Made by a program: the position numbers and the translations under genes
Shown here: positions 21,574 to 33,300 of the stretch, piece after piece
Layout of the letters: the number at the start of each line of letters is the position of its first letter
Numbering within the stretch: position 1 is the stretch's first letter
Source of the DNA: Dicyema japonicum
Lineage: Eukaryota > Dicyemida > Rhombozoa > Dicyemidae
Direction of reading: 5' to 3'
DNA: 64,000 nt
NCBI GenBank assembly: GCA_011109175.1
Contig: RDEW01000001.1
Location: 2,235,485 to 2,299,484, forward strand
Notes under the pieces: model-generated
The model's input: the letters and a program-made list of their open reading frames with translations, nothing else
The model's database searches: none
Told to the model about the DNA's origin: nothing

Positions 21574-24424
21574 CAGTAGTGACACATTTATAAAAAATTA
21601 TATGGGACGGGACAAAATGTATAAATGGGACACTTTAACCAATTTATTAACAATTGTCAATATTTGCATTTTTTGTAGTAAATTTAAATAAATTATTTAA
21701 CAATTTTAAATATATTGCTAATATATGGGACAATTTTTAAAGAATTAAATCAATATTTTTTGTTATTATGTCGCGAGCGCTACTTGCAACTATGCGCTAC
21801 CTGCAATATCGATTTTTTGAATTTTTTGAATTTTTTTTGAATCTATGAAAATTGTTCTTTTGGATTAAAATTCTAATTTTTTAGTAATATAAAATATTAA
21901 TTTTAATGTATAAATTAATATAAACTATTAATTCTAATTTGAATTGTTTGTCACGCTTGTCCACGTTGTTGTGGTGCTTCGTTTGTGCTAATGCTTAGTC
22001 CATATTATTTTTGTATTGTCTTACATTTTCTTCATTAATATATTAGTGGATTCATCAAATAGAGTTGAAAGGCTGTTATCAAAATGTCTAATATATATTT
22101 TGTATTTTGGTATCCTTTAAATATGGATTATTCTTCACTATTTGATTTGTCCCTATTTATATTCTCTCCTCTATATTTCTCTCCAGACTATTTGCTTTTC
22201 AAGAGTCTTCCTTGTTTTTTATCAGATTGTTTATAATGTGGTATTCTTTTGAATAACAGTTTTATCATGCGGATTCCAATATTACCATTCCAGTAGGAGA
22301 TTGCTTTGACTTAATAAAAACGATATTTATATTTCATTCAGAGCACTTCCACGAATTCTTGTGATATTGTCTGTACGAAAACTTCTGACCTGCCCCTTCT
22401 GACTTGTGAGACATGTCTTTTTGCCAGAAGTCTTAAGGAATATGAAGAAAATCATATAATAGCAACTCGGCCCAATGAGAGAGTTCAAATAGATTTAATC
22501 GATCTTAAAAGGTATAAATTTTTTATATTCTTTAGGTTTAGCGAGCATAATGATGGTTATTCGTGGCTTTTAACGGCTATTGATATTTATTCAAAATATG
22601 CTGTTACAAAAGCTTAAAGAAAAAAAGTGATATTTATTCAAAAAGAAAGATTCAATCAGATAATCACTCGAACTTTGTCGAAGATGTTGTTTGATGATCC
22701 AAATAAATGTTGGAAAACAGATTAAAAAAGCTGTCCAATTGTATAATCTTAGTTATCATAGTTCAACAGGTTATATGGCCTTATATATAAATTATGTGAC
22801 AATCCGTTTCGTGGATGTTCATTGCTCAAAATACTCATTCGAGAAAGGAGATGAGGTTAGCTAATTACATTGACAATATAGGTTTGCGTAAAAAAAGACC
22901 ATGGGACAAATCCCTCTCTAAAGTTAGGGAAATTTGAATTTCCCTACAGTGAAAAAGTGAAAGTCGTAGATATATTGTCTAACAAGCGAATGACACTTCA
23001 ATCAAATGAGGGACATAGCGAGATCTTCCACACGAGTCGCGTTAAAAAGCTTAAAAAGAAGTGACTTACCTTTTCTTATAAATAAAATATTTTTTTTGAA
23101 TTTTTTGTCTTAACTGAGTACAATCGTATAACCCGGAATTTTTAATAGTTTAAAATATTGAAAAATGAAGAGTTTTATCGATGAAATTAATTTTTAAATT
23201 ATTTATAATGCTTATCAGTATTATTAATAGTAAGATAATTTAAGAATTTAAAAAATAAATTCAATTTTATATTTTTTAAAGCATAACATAAATCTATATA
23301 TAATTTTAGTTTCATGTTTTTTTGAGTAAAACTGGTTTCTTTAAAATGGTTCGACTTGTGAGTGTCTTAATACTACTCGTTTAATTTCGAGCAAAAAAAA
23401 TCGATATTGCAAGTAGCGCATAGTTGCAAGTAGCGCTCGCGACATATTAACCTTATGACGTCAAACAAGAGAAATGAACTTGATTTTAATACCAAAAACA
23501 AGATTGCTGAGGAATCATAGAACAAAAAAGTTCTTATAGAGTAATTCCCCAACGATATGGAACTAACAAACAGTCGTGGGAAGAATAGCTAAGAATTTAG
23601 ACGAAATATACAAATTTCGATAACGGCGATAATAACAGGCGAATATACAAATCCGGACAAAATATATTCCAAGATTTGGTTCTTTGAACGAATATTTGAT
23701 TGGGGCCATTTCAAAATTAAGATCGCTGATGTGGCTCTCAGCTATTTTAACATTAAAGTTCTCGCACTTAAACATTATGATAATTCACTCAAGGGTGGAA
23801 AACAGTGGTTTTCATCATTCAAATGTCATAATATGAAATATAAACGGTCATATGGAGAAGCTGCAAGTGCTGAATCTGCATCATATTTGCAGAATCATTT
23901 TGTCTAAATCGTGTCTATTCTCCAGAAAATATTTATAACTGTGATGAGACATGCATTTATTTGAGAGGGCAACACAGCTATTCGTATGTACTACAGTCAT
24001 CAAATGCAATGAAAAAAGACAGTGAAAAAATTAGAACATTGTTTTGTTGTTCAATGAATGAGAATTTTGCAATCCATTATTTATTGGTAAAAATCCTCGG
24101 TGCTTTAAGCAATATGATTTTAAAGCAAACATTATTAAATATGTTGCAAATAAGACAGCTTGGTTAACGAAAGAATTATTAAAGTAATTAAAAGTAAATA
24201 CAAAGCTCAACTTTCTTAAAAATTTGGTGTATGAATACGATAGTGATCTATTTGTTCATTTGATGAGGTTTGAATCCAAATTAAATAAAGCTTCAATTAA
24301 TAAAGGAAAAAGTGATATTAGAGTATATTTGAAATAAATTTGTTGATTAAAAAAATTTAAATATTACATGGGTCGATTGTTTAAACATACCCCTTTTTTG
24401 TCCCATATAAACGTGTCACCACTG
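21574..24424 (+). mobile_element. pogo/Tigger-like transposon carrying a nested Ginger-like element
   Basis: Terminal inverted repeats are CAGTAGTGACACATTTATA at the left and, inverted, CAGTGGTGACACGTTTATA at the right, each followed within 20 bp by ATGGGAC. Both ends abut TA (21572-21573 and 24425-24426), the target duplication of Tc1/mariner-pogo elements. Coding begins at about 23456 with TSNKRNELDFNTKNKIAEES (helix-turn-helix region), then GGKQWFSSFK...SYGEAAS (CENP-B-like region, about 23800). The DDE domain follows: NIYNCDET (about 23932), KIRTLFCCSMNENF (about 24030), and CFKQYDFKANIIKYVANKTA (about 24105). It has several stops and shifts, so it is inactive. Confidence 0.85.
21769..23444 (+). 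mobile_element. Ginger-like (KRBA2-type integrase) DNA transposon with near-perfect inverted repeats
   Basis: Ends are TGTCGCGAGCGCTACTTGCA and its exact inverse. The inverted repeats extend about 50 bp with one mismatch and contain an internal repeat of GCGCTAC(T/C)TGCAA. A perfect 5-bp duplication tatta flanks the element (21764-21768 and 23445-23449). The plus strand encodes an integrase-like protein: CETCLFARSL (zinc H2C2 tail, about 22402), RVQIDLIDLKR (first catalytic Asp, about 22480), DGYSWLLTAIDIYSKYA, SDNHSNFVEDV (second Asp region, about 22655), YNLSYHSSTGY, VCVKKRPWDKSL, and RVKKLKKK at the end. Two introns of host size fit the frame: 22512-22535 (24 nt) and 22856-22881 (26 nt). 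The stretch with the catalytic Glu appears deleted, and stops are present. Confidence 0.85.
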
Positions 24425-24426
24425 TA

Positions 24427-25360
24427 TATAGATCGTCTTGGAAAGGCAGCATTCCCCATAAGGAAATTATGTATGTAAAAATATCTGATTTTCTCATTCC
24501 ATTTACCGACGCTAGGATCAATGAGGTCACTAGTGCTCACTCGAATATGATTTTCATTAAAGTATTGGATATCGTTTTCTATGCAAAAAACCAAAAAATA
24601 ATTCTGGTCAGAATGAGGAGTTGTCTTGAAGTTGTTAAAAATTATTGTAAATTTTTAAAGTAAAAAATAACTATAATTTTTTATAAAAATAGAATTTTAA
24701 TCAAAATATGCTTGGAAGTAATCTATTAAAAATAAAATACTGAGCAATTTATCAACTATATAATGTCAATATTGGATTATGAATCGATAAGGATGACAGG
24801 AAAAACCTTCTTCACTGTTAAAGACGCAGAATATTCAAAATTGTATTTCAGTAACGATTTATGCGGGATTAAGAAGTATCTGGAATCTATATTTTCTGTT
24901 AATAAATTTTTTATTACAAAAATAGAAAAAACAACATACTTCTTGATGCACATACGACTATTTGAAAAAATCTCATTCCACATTATTATTAAAGGTTATT
25001 ATTATTGTAAAATTATTATCTTAAGACCGAAATGTAACCTGAAAACGTTTTGAATTACAGTATTCTATATTTTAATAAAGTTCTTGATTAGTTTTTTTCA
25101 TATTTGAAAAAAAATTTTCTATAAAAAATTGTAATAAGGTCAAAATTTTGAGATTTTAAAGTCAAAAAAGTCAATTTTAGGTCAAAATTTCGAATTTATG
25201 AGTCAAATAAAAATCGCCCTAATTATTACCTAATGATTTTCCTCAAAAGTTCACATCATAGCTTTTTATTTAAGAACAAATTCCAGAGTTAGTTTTTGTC
25301 CAATTTAAAAAGGAACTTTCTAGCTTAGCAGAAAACAACGAGAAAGAATTAATAGTAAAC
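24427..25360. other. region with unassigned small ORFs
   Basis: A 96-codon frame at 24763-25053 (+) and a minus frame at 24364-24594 that runs across the pogo right end are the largest. Neither has a motif I recognise. The latter may be an old gene end disrupted by the transposon, but that is speculative. Confidence 0.3.
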
Positions 25361-25363
25361 TGA

Positions 25364-25400
25364 CTAGTTAGGTGATCCCGGTTTCCCTTATCACGCTTGC
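25364..25400 (-). repeat. LINE 3' tail sequence
   Basis: The sequence ctagttaggtgatcccggtt matches the block next to the 3' ends of the Jockey/CR1-like LINEs (48822-48845 and 59587-59610). Only this short part is recognisable. Confidence 0.4.
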
Positions 25401-25559
25401 CATATTCATCATTTATTGACCTTACTAGAAAATACACATAACCACTATCGCAGAATTTACCAACGGCGCCGTTACACCTACGGACTGTGACATATTTATT
25501 ACTGAAACGAGTGAATTAACTAATTAAGCGAATTTTAATCCAGATTTTTAGTAATCCCT

Positions 25560-25771
25560 TTCTTCTTAGAAGAAGAGTATGCCATAAACTTCCTGTTATT
25601 CCCCATCTCCACATCAGATTTAAAAATAACAAAATGAAAGAGCCTACTTTTGACTTGGAGCCACCAAAGGCTCGCGATCCAGGTTTTGCCGACCCCTGGT
25701 ATAGACCACAAATATGGAATGACTTCCTTGGACGATTCCCAGAAAACTCACAACCTAAGGGGAACGAATGA
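25560..25771 (+). CDS. small basic-to-Pro/Trp-rich ORF, possible last exon, unrecognised
   Basis: An open plus frame reads a basic start (FLLRRRVCHKLPVIPHLHI), then from an ATG at 25634 MKEPTFDLEPPKARDPG, FADPWYRPQIWNDFLGRF and PENSQPKGNE before a stop at 25769-25771. The composition (many Pro and Trp, aromatic-rich) looks like real protein rather than random AT-rich frame, and a basic leader could suit a small mitochondrial protein. I cannot name it. Upstream exons are not resolved. Confidence 0.35.
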
Positions 25772-25799
25772 AGCAGTATCGTCGTGCCAAGGGGCAAAG

Positions 25800-26230
25800 A
25801 GGAGAAGAATTAGTTGAAGGGGAAAAGTCACTTAGTTCATTTATTTCTGAAAGTTTTTTGATAATTCAAATGATTCAAAGTCAACTGAGACCAATTATTA
25901 ACAATTAACAAAAGTGATAATTAACTATTATTTTCACTCGCTTTGGATTTTTTAATCGGTTTGAATGAACTTTCTTAATAGACCAGTATATTTGACTGAC
26001 AAAATTGTTAGACAGTTTCTCGACAATAGTACCTGGACCCCTATACGGATATTCAAAAGGATTTGTCACATAATATTTTTGAATACGAACCTTTAAGTAA
26101 TTAAAAATAGAATAAAATATCTCCCAACACCTAGCTTATATTTTGATCTATGCACTCCCATCTTACTATTCATTCTTCTATAATACGAAGACTGCGAATT
26201 AACACCCTCAAAGTTAAACTGGAACTCATC
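25800..26230. other. intergenic, nothing recognised
   Basis: AT-rich, no notable ORF, no repeat ends seen. Confidence 0.3.
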
Positions 26231-27850
26231 ATCCTTACCTGCAAACAGTACTTCTGATTTTCAAATCATGAAAAAATTCATATAGCATCTTCTCACTTAG
26301 AAAAGAGATTGAGCGTAGTCCTCTCCCAAAATAATTCCTTGTTAAATAAAGTCTCTGATTGCATGCAGGTTTGAGATGGACTCAATGTTTAATCAATATG
26401 GTGCGAATAGCTGAGTCAATCAACTTGTATTCAAAGGGTTCCACATTAACGAGTCCAATATAATAGTTATAACTCAGAGCATGCTCGTTAATAATCTTAA
26501 ACAAATTCAATGCTCGTTTACTTGCAAAGAAATTATTTTTAACATTTTTGGCTTTTGAATTTTTTCTGGGAGGACCTTCCAATACACAAGGTATTTATAT
26601 CCATCCATTCCCTCTATCAACAACAAGACATTTGTAGCGGACTTTTCTAGATTTCTTTCCATCCTCACAGCACTGAAGTACAAATTAACATCTTCCATCA
26701 TCTTGACAATAACATCTTCACTAGTCGAAGTAAGTTTTAAATCGTCAATAAATAGAAGATGATTAGTTGAGAATGACGAGACAGACTGATCATCATATAA
26801 AACGGAGACTTTTGATGCTTTTTTGACGTCAATCCATGCAGCATATAATCCACCTCCAATTATTTTATTAAGTGATTTATTGACATTTCTTCCTTGTTCC
26901 CATCTGGTTTTCAGAAAAAGGCCAAACTCTTCCACATAATCCGCTAGCTTGGCATTGATACACTTTGTCATTAGTTTATAATGACGACATGCATGTAATA
27001 GGGCGTAGGTCCTTTGGCAATTGTGGCGCTTCAAATATTGGGATCAAGTATGTAATTCCAGTAAAAAACCAGTTTCCAGGGACGTACTCTCCGTTTACAA
27101 TCCTAAGTACTTCGGTATAAATTCATGCAGCGAGGTAAATTTCTTAAGAAAGAAATTGTAGACCCTGTCGCAACCTCGACATTTTTTTCTCAATGACTTT
27201 AATTTTATCTTGGATAAGAGACGTAATTCTGGCCCTTTCTCAGATTGTTTCTTCCTGTATCCAATTAGAGACAAAGCATGACACGCCATAGACTTCTCGT
27301 CAGTAGAAAGAGGCATCGTAAAAATTTTTTAATAAAAACCAAAATGTAATTTCCATTGATCAATTTTTTAGTCACATCGTCCTTCCATTTTTAGGGCTCA
27401 AATTTCTTTGTGGTGAATTTGGTAGGCAGTTTGTCTTGCATAAATAATAGAGGAAATTTGATAATTGATGTTGAGTGATTAACTTTAATCCAAGCATTAA
27501 TAACACGATTCAGGCATTCGAGAATATCCACATCAACTTTTACACATTAATAACACGATTCAGGCATTCGAGAATATCCACATCGTCTAGAACGCGTGCT
27601 TTCAATAACTGAGGCAGTCCATTGTTCTCGACAATCAGCTATTGAGAAAAACATCATTGCTCGTAAAACCGGAAATTTTGTGTTGTTTTGCTAAGGACAA
27701 ATTCTAGAAGCATCCTCGTCGTTAACATGTCGGACGAGCTTGGCGGCCCTTCGACTTGGGTTATCTTTACTCAATTCTGCACAGAAATTTAGATGTTTCT
27801 TAGCAACAACAACCATTAACCAGAAACGTGTTTTTTAAGTCAACTCATAA
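26230..27850 (-). mobile_element. R4/NeSL-type LINE fragment (site-specific-like reverse transcriptase), decayed
   Basis: Minus-strand pieces in order: WKDDVTKKLINGN and WIKVNHSTSIIKFP (about 27520-27370), CRGCDRVYNFFLKKFTSLHE (about 27165), RHYKLMTKCINAKL (reverse transcriptase motif, about 26975), GGGLYAAWIDVKKASKVS (catalytic region, about 26860), LLFIDDLKLTSTSED (the YADD-equivalent box, here FIDD, about 26755), and GPPRKNSKAKNVKNNFFASK (about 26575). Near 26320 there is RLYLTRNYFGRGLRSI. This order and wording fit the R4/Dong/NeSL group. Stops and shifts interrupt it. Within it, a 40-bp unit is repeated at 27495-27534 and 27545-27584. Confidence 0.65.
27495..27584 (+). repeat. tandem duplication, 40-bp unit at 50-bp spacing
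   Basis: The 40-bp unit beginning cattaataacacgattcagg occurs twice, identically, separated by 10 bp (aacttttaca). It lies in the LINE coding remnant and adds a frame change. Confidence 0.9.
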
Positions 27851-28700
27851 ATAACAATAAAATCCTTTATAATAAGTGTTGAGATTTTCTACAACTTCAG
27901 ATTCTTCTATATTAAAACTTTCTGGATTTTCGAGAACTGATTCCACAACAGTGGTGAATCCAGGAATACCACGATATCCTTGGAATGGAATAACCTCGAC
28001 AAAAATCTAATTTACGTCATATTATTTCAGTGGCAGTACAGACTGCATATATCGCGGTATATAACCACCATACGAATAACTCCTCTATTAATAAAGCAGA
28101 ATCTTCTTACACAAAAATCCTCAAAAGCATTGTGTCTACAAAAGCGTCATGGATCTCTTTGGCAATTATCCGCATCTCAACACGAAATTATTCACAAACT
28201 TAAGTACTGATTAAGTAATCACTCTCGGCGCTTGCGACAGATTTTAAGCGTTTAATTTTATTTTTGACATTGATTGACATTGACGAATATCGCTTGTGGC
28301 TCGACTTTGCTTGCGGCTCAGCACATTAAAAAACATTGGAGATGGCAGTTCAACGTTAGACAGAGACAAAATTATCGCTGGAGAACTAAATCGCTGGATA
28401 TCCTGTGCAACTGGAACCTCTTACAATCATTCATTATGTCGAAAAATAAAAAATACATGGTTTTAAACACCACGTTTGTCGACGTCTTCTCATTTTCTAA
28501 CCTACCATTGACAGCTACTCATTCAGGATCAGCCACAAATAGTACAAAACTCTTTAAAAGAAGAAAAATGCATTTGATCTAAATGCTACCACAATTGAAA
28601 CCACATTGTAATCAATTTTGACTAATTACGTTATAATGTGTTTCCACTGTAATATTTAATCACATTTAATAGACCGTGGTTAGTTTTATAAAGTTAACAT
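27850..28700. other. intergenic, nothing recognised
   Basis: A 102-codon plus frame at 28274-28582 has no motif I know. The rest is AT-rich flank of the membrane-protein gene downstream. Confidence 0.3.
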
Positions 28701-28711
28701 TATCTCAACAA

Positions 28712-30245
28712 ATGGAATGCACACAAGAACGACTAATGAATATAATCATGAAGCTGCCACATTTGATCTCACAAAATGACACCAAGAAATTGGTGGATAT
28801 ACCGAAAATCAATCCCGAATTAGGGAATCTGATAATTGTAATGTAAAATACTGATCTTTTAGAATGTTGGACTCTGGGGACTTCTTCCCTTTATCGTTGG
28901 TTTTGTTCTCGTTATTATTATCAACGTCTATTTTTGTTTTGCTAGAGGATCCAAGAAATTGGGAAAGATTCAAAAAGTAATATCTCTGACAACGTTACTT
29001 GGAGTCACGTGGCTGTGTTCATTAATTTTATAGAATCCTCTTGACTTATTCGGCTGTCTCTGTATTGGAAATCAAAAAACAAAACAAAAAGTTACAGAAG
29101 TCATACACTTCATTTATCCAGAAATTTGACAAATTTTCCACACTTATAGTTTTCATTGATTATTAAAATTAGAATAATAACTCGGTATTATTCGATGAAA
29201 ATATGGAAAAACTAAAAATAAAGGTTAAAGCTATAGAAAACTCATCTGACTATAAAGATTTGGTCGCGGTAACAAATAATAACTTTTTGAAAAGCGTTAT
29301 GGGGTCCCTAAACGATACTAAAAATCCGATAGCGAATATACACGACAATTTGTCTGCCTTCAATTTTTCTCAATACGAAGACACAAGAAAACTGATTGAT
29401 TCCACGATAGAAAAATACATGTAATGCTTTGATTCATTCAGAATTCCAACTTTGAGATCAATCTACTCAATCGGAGCACTTTTCTCACTAATTTTAGTGA
29501 TTTCTTCATCTTCTAGGAAAGGCAGCTTAATAAAATTGTATTTTAATCTTTATAATTCTCAGCTGTTCAGGAATTTTAATTTTTCTGTCTCTAATTTTTC
29601 TGATTTTGTCAAGTGTACTTTTGGGAGTTCCTATGGTCTGTTTTTTGGATAACTTAGATTTTGTCGGTTGCTTGTCCTCAGATAAAACCTTTCGTCAAAA
29701 ATTTGGGTAATTTGTTTGTGCATGCTAGGTATTCCATATGTCGCGGATATTATTGACTGTGATCCTAATAAACCAAACCCAATTGTAAAAAATAATTTTG
29801 TATTTTTAGATGGAAAACATTTCCAATATCAACATCACCAATGTTATCCCTCAATTAAATGGTGGTTGTGTTAACGTTACGCCCCCTATTTTAATAAAAT
29901 GCCAGAATGTTGATAATCAATTAATAGTTATGATGGGTCATAGTTTAGAGTCTCCGTGTTGACGCAACGAATTTTTCGAATCGGACGATAGTAGGTCTCA
30001 AAACTAGTTTAAATGTTGTGTTTGGTTGTGATCAACTTCCTCAGACAATTAATGAATTTAAGTGCGTATTTTGCACCAAATTTGCGTATTAGAGTTCATA
30101 ATTTTGTAGAAAAAGTCTTTTCCAGGTTGGATTCTTCTCTTCTATCGGATCCATTGTGTTATTGTTGTTCATGTTTCATATTCCAACCTTCAAAAAAAGT
30201 CTTCTTGTCAATAATTAGTTTAATTATAATTTCTCCACTAATTTA
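28712..30245 (+). CDS. multipass membrane protein, possibly prominin-like, split by short introns
   Basis: From ATG 28712 the reading MECTQERLMNIIMKLPHL runs to a 25-nt intron (gtaatgtaaa...ttttag, about 28837-28861). It continues as a transmembrane segment, LLPFIVGFVLVIIINVYF, then a basic loop. After a 24-nt intron near 29150 comes an extracellular-type stretch with several N-glycosylation sites (ENSSDYKDL, NDTKNPIANI, FNFSQYED; 29203-29420). A second hydrophobic segment, ILIFLSLIFLILSSVLLGVP (about 29565-29628), then ACPQIKPFVKNLG and ADIIDCDPNKPNP follow, joined by 22-nt introns. A Cys-bearing loop (NGGCVNVTPPILIKC, about 29860) comes next. The alternation of membrane segments and Cys-flanked loops recalls prominin (CD133). 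The similarity is weak and several joins are uncertain, so I give no symbol. Confidence 0.4.
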
Positions 30246-30329
30246 ATTCGGTAATTAATTTCTATAAATTCAAATAAAAGTACTCTCTAAACAGTGCAAC
30301 CAGAAAATCTAATAAAGTACTCTCTAGAA

Positions 30330-33300
30330 CAGGGGTGTCAAACATGCGGCCCTCGACAAGCATAAGTGCGGCCCGATTTAATGTCTATAAAACAAAAAAA
30401 TCATTTTGTTATTTTTTACATTCAATTAAATTTTTTATAGTATTTTTAAATCTTGTTTCAATGTCACGTGCTTCTTCTGGTACTAAGAAACGGTGTTTGA
30501 AGATGAACGGAGATAAATGGAAACTTGTATATTTTTGCACAACGTTTGATGTAAAAATACATTGTTTGATATGTAGCCAGTTTATCACTATACCGAAAGA
30601 ATACAACCTAAAAAGGCATTACCAATCTAACAATCGATCATGCAATTATTTCGAAGGTATTATGTTGCTTATTAACCAAGAAGGTCCAATACGTGTTTTA
30701 AAGGTAAATGAATTGCGAAAAGATTTAACTAAGTTACAAACTAATTTCACAAAACATCATAAACGAAATACTGCTTCAGTTATTGCAAGCTATGAAATCA
30801 GCAGAATGCTTGAAGTGAATTTTGCGATGGTGATTTCATCACACAATGTCTTGTAAAAATAGAAAAAAATTTGTCCAGACACCGCCCACTTGTTTAAATA
30901 AACTGCTGATAGATATGAATAATCAGTTCAGCGACATTTTTTATACTCCAATGCGCTGGTTATCGCTTCACAAAGTTGTTAATAAATTTTATTTGTTGTG
31001 ATTTTTTGGTTGAGGTGGTGACGTCCCTCTATAGCACATATGTCTTTCTCACGTCTAATATCTAACTGCCTTTTTTCTGTGGGTACCCTGAATGTAAGAG
31101 GACTCAATCCAACATACAAGAAGCTTCAGCTGTCACGTGATTTGGATCACTATAAGGTATCAGTATGCTGCCTACAGGAAACAAAAATAACTGACAACAC
31201 ATGCATGCGGGTGGGAAATTATCATTTGATTACCCTTCCAACAACGTCACTATGGACTTGGATTTGCTATTCATCACACATTGTATAGTCGTATATCTCG
31301 GATGTGGGTCGTTACAGACAGGATTGCGGTACTGCAAATCCGGTGGGGAAGCAAACCAAACTCTACAGTGACAATCATCAACATATACGCCCCGACTGGA
31401 ATCAGGGCATCTGCCAATCCAGAAGAACTAGACGAATTCTACTCCGCCCTCATAAGGGTTTACAACACTCTCAGTTCTTCATATTTTTGCTTAATTGCCG
31501 GGGACTGGAATGCCAAAGCAGGAAAAGCCAGATCTGGAGAAACTTGTATCGGATCTCATGGAAGAAATCGGCGAAACACGCCCGGAATGGCATTAATCCA
31601 CTTTTGCACTTCCTTGGATCTGTTTTTGTGCAATACGGCATTCCGTCACCCAGCGAGACACAAGACGACGTGGACTGGAACTAGGAAGGATTTGCAAGGA
31701 AATTACATAAAAATATATAATCAAATTGACTAAATACTATGCAGACGAGGTCACAAACATCTCCTCGTAGACTCCAGGTCATATGGAGGATTAGAAACAA
31801 ATAGTGATCATAAAATTGTGGTTACCGCATTGGACTATACAAAGTCCATAACCAAATGAAAACACCTTCCAATAAAAAGCAGGAGCAATTTGATATCCAA
31901 TTATTACATGACAAGTCAACTCAACAGAAATATGCGTATCAACTAAATCTTGAACTTAATGATATCGACGAAACTAAACCTGTTCATATTATTTGGGACA
32001 AAGTCGATAAAAGGTACAGCATGTGATGTGTTGGGAAGTATTACAAAACCCCGTAAATTTTACAATCATGATATTTGCGTCCTATCAGAAAACCAGAAAG
32101 CCTTGAGATTGAAGATAGAAAACTCAAGGTCTCCAGAAAAGGCCAAGGAACTTCGGCAACAACGAAACCGAACATTATTAAAAATCAAGCAAACTCAGAA
32201 ATCCCTAACGGCTAAAGAAATAGAAAAACAAATTGAAGACATTGAAAAATATAAAGATGGAGTGAAAATGTTCAAAGCTATTCAATTAATAAGAAAAAGA
32301 GTGCAAGCCCCATAATAATCAATGACATCCTTGGCAGAATAATTATCGATGAAAAGGACAAAGCAGCTACTATATCTGCTTATTACTATCATATGCTCAA
32401 CTGGGACAACGAAATAGGCTATAAATTTGGTGCACAAGTCAAGCATGGTTTGGACATCCCAATAAACACACAAGAAACACTGGATGCAATTAAAAAATTG
32501 AAAAATGACAGATCGGCAGGACCAGAGAATATCCCAGCCGAACTTATAAAGTATGCTCCAGTGAAGTTGGTAACAATCATTACCAATATACTCAACAAAA
32601 TATTTGAAGAAAACACTACGTTAGACATTGGCAAGGGTTGGTTAATTCCACTGCAAAAACCGGGAAAACCCAAAGGGCCCCTTTCCAACCTAAGACCAAT
32701 CATCCACTAACTACGCTGCGAAAAATCTTGTCAATCATTACATTGGAAAGAATCAAAGACAAGGTGGAGTATTTTCTGTCACCAGGACAAAGTTGTTTCC
32801 GGTCAGGCAGATCCACATTTGGACACACAGATGGTCAAGTGCTCTATGCCAAAAATATAAAACGTGCATAGATATTATCGGAATAGACATGTCCAGAGCG
32901 TTTGACTCAGTTCATAGAGGCAAACTTCTTGAAGTACTCACAAGCTTCCTAACAACGGATGATCTCAAAATTATACAAAAACTACTGCAGAATACGCAAC
33001 TAGCAACCAAACTCGAAAAAACCACTTCAGAATTCTTTTATACTTCACGTGGAATTCCGCAAAGAGACTCTTTGTCACCACTTCTATACATAATCTACCT
33101 GGAGGCGGCACTAAGAGATTTCAGGCCTTTAATTGAAAACAACAAAATAATCGAGTTAATATATGCAGACGATCTTGACTTTGTTTCTGAAAATGTTGAA
33201 ATTCCTTATCACGTTCTCAAGAACTTACCAAATGTCTTTTCTAAATGGTTCTTAGTTGTCAACAAAGACAAAACTGAATATACAATACTTGTACAAGTTG

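Noticed and set aside
22480-22700. Integrase of a retrovirus or LTR retrotransposon.
   Set aside because: The element has terminal inverted repeats and a 5-bp duplication, with no LTRs, Gag or reverse transcriptase, so it is a cut-and-paste Ginger-like element.
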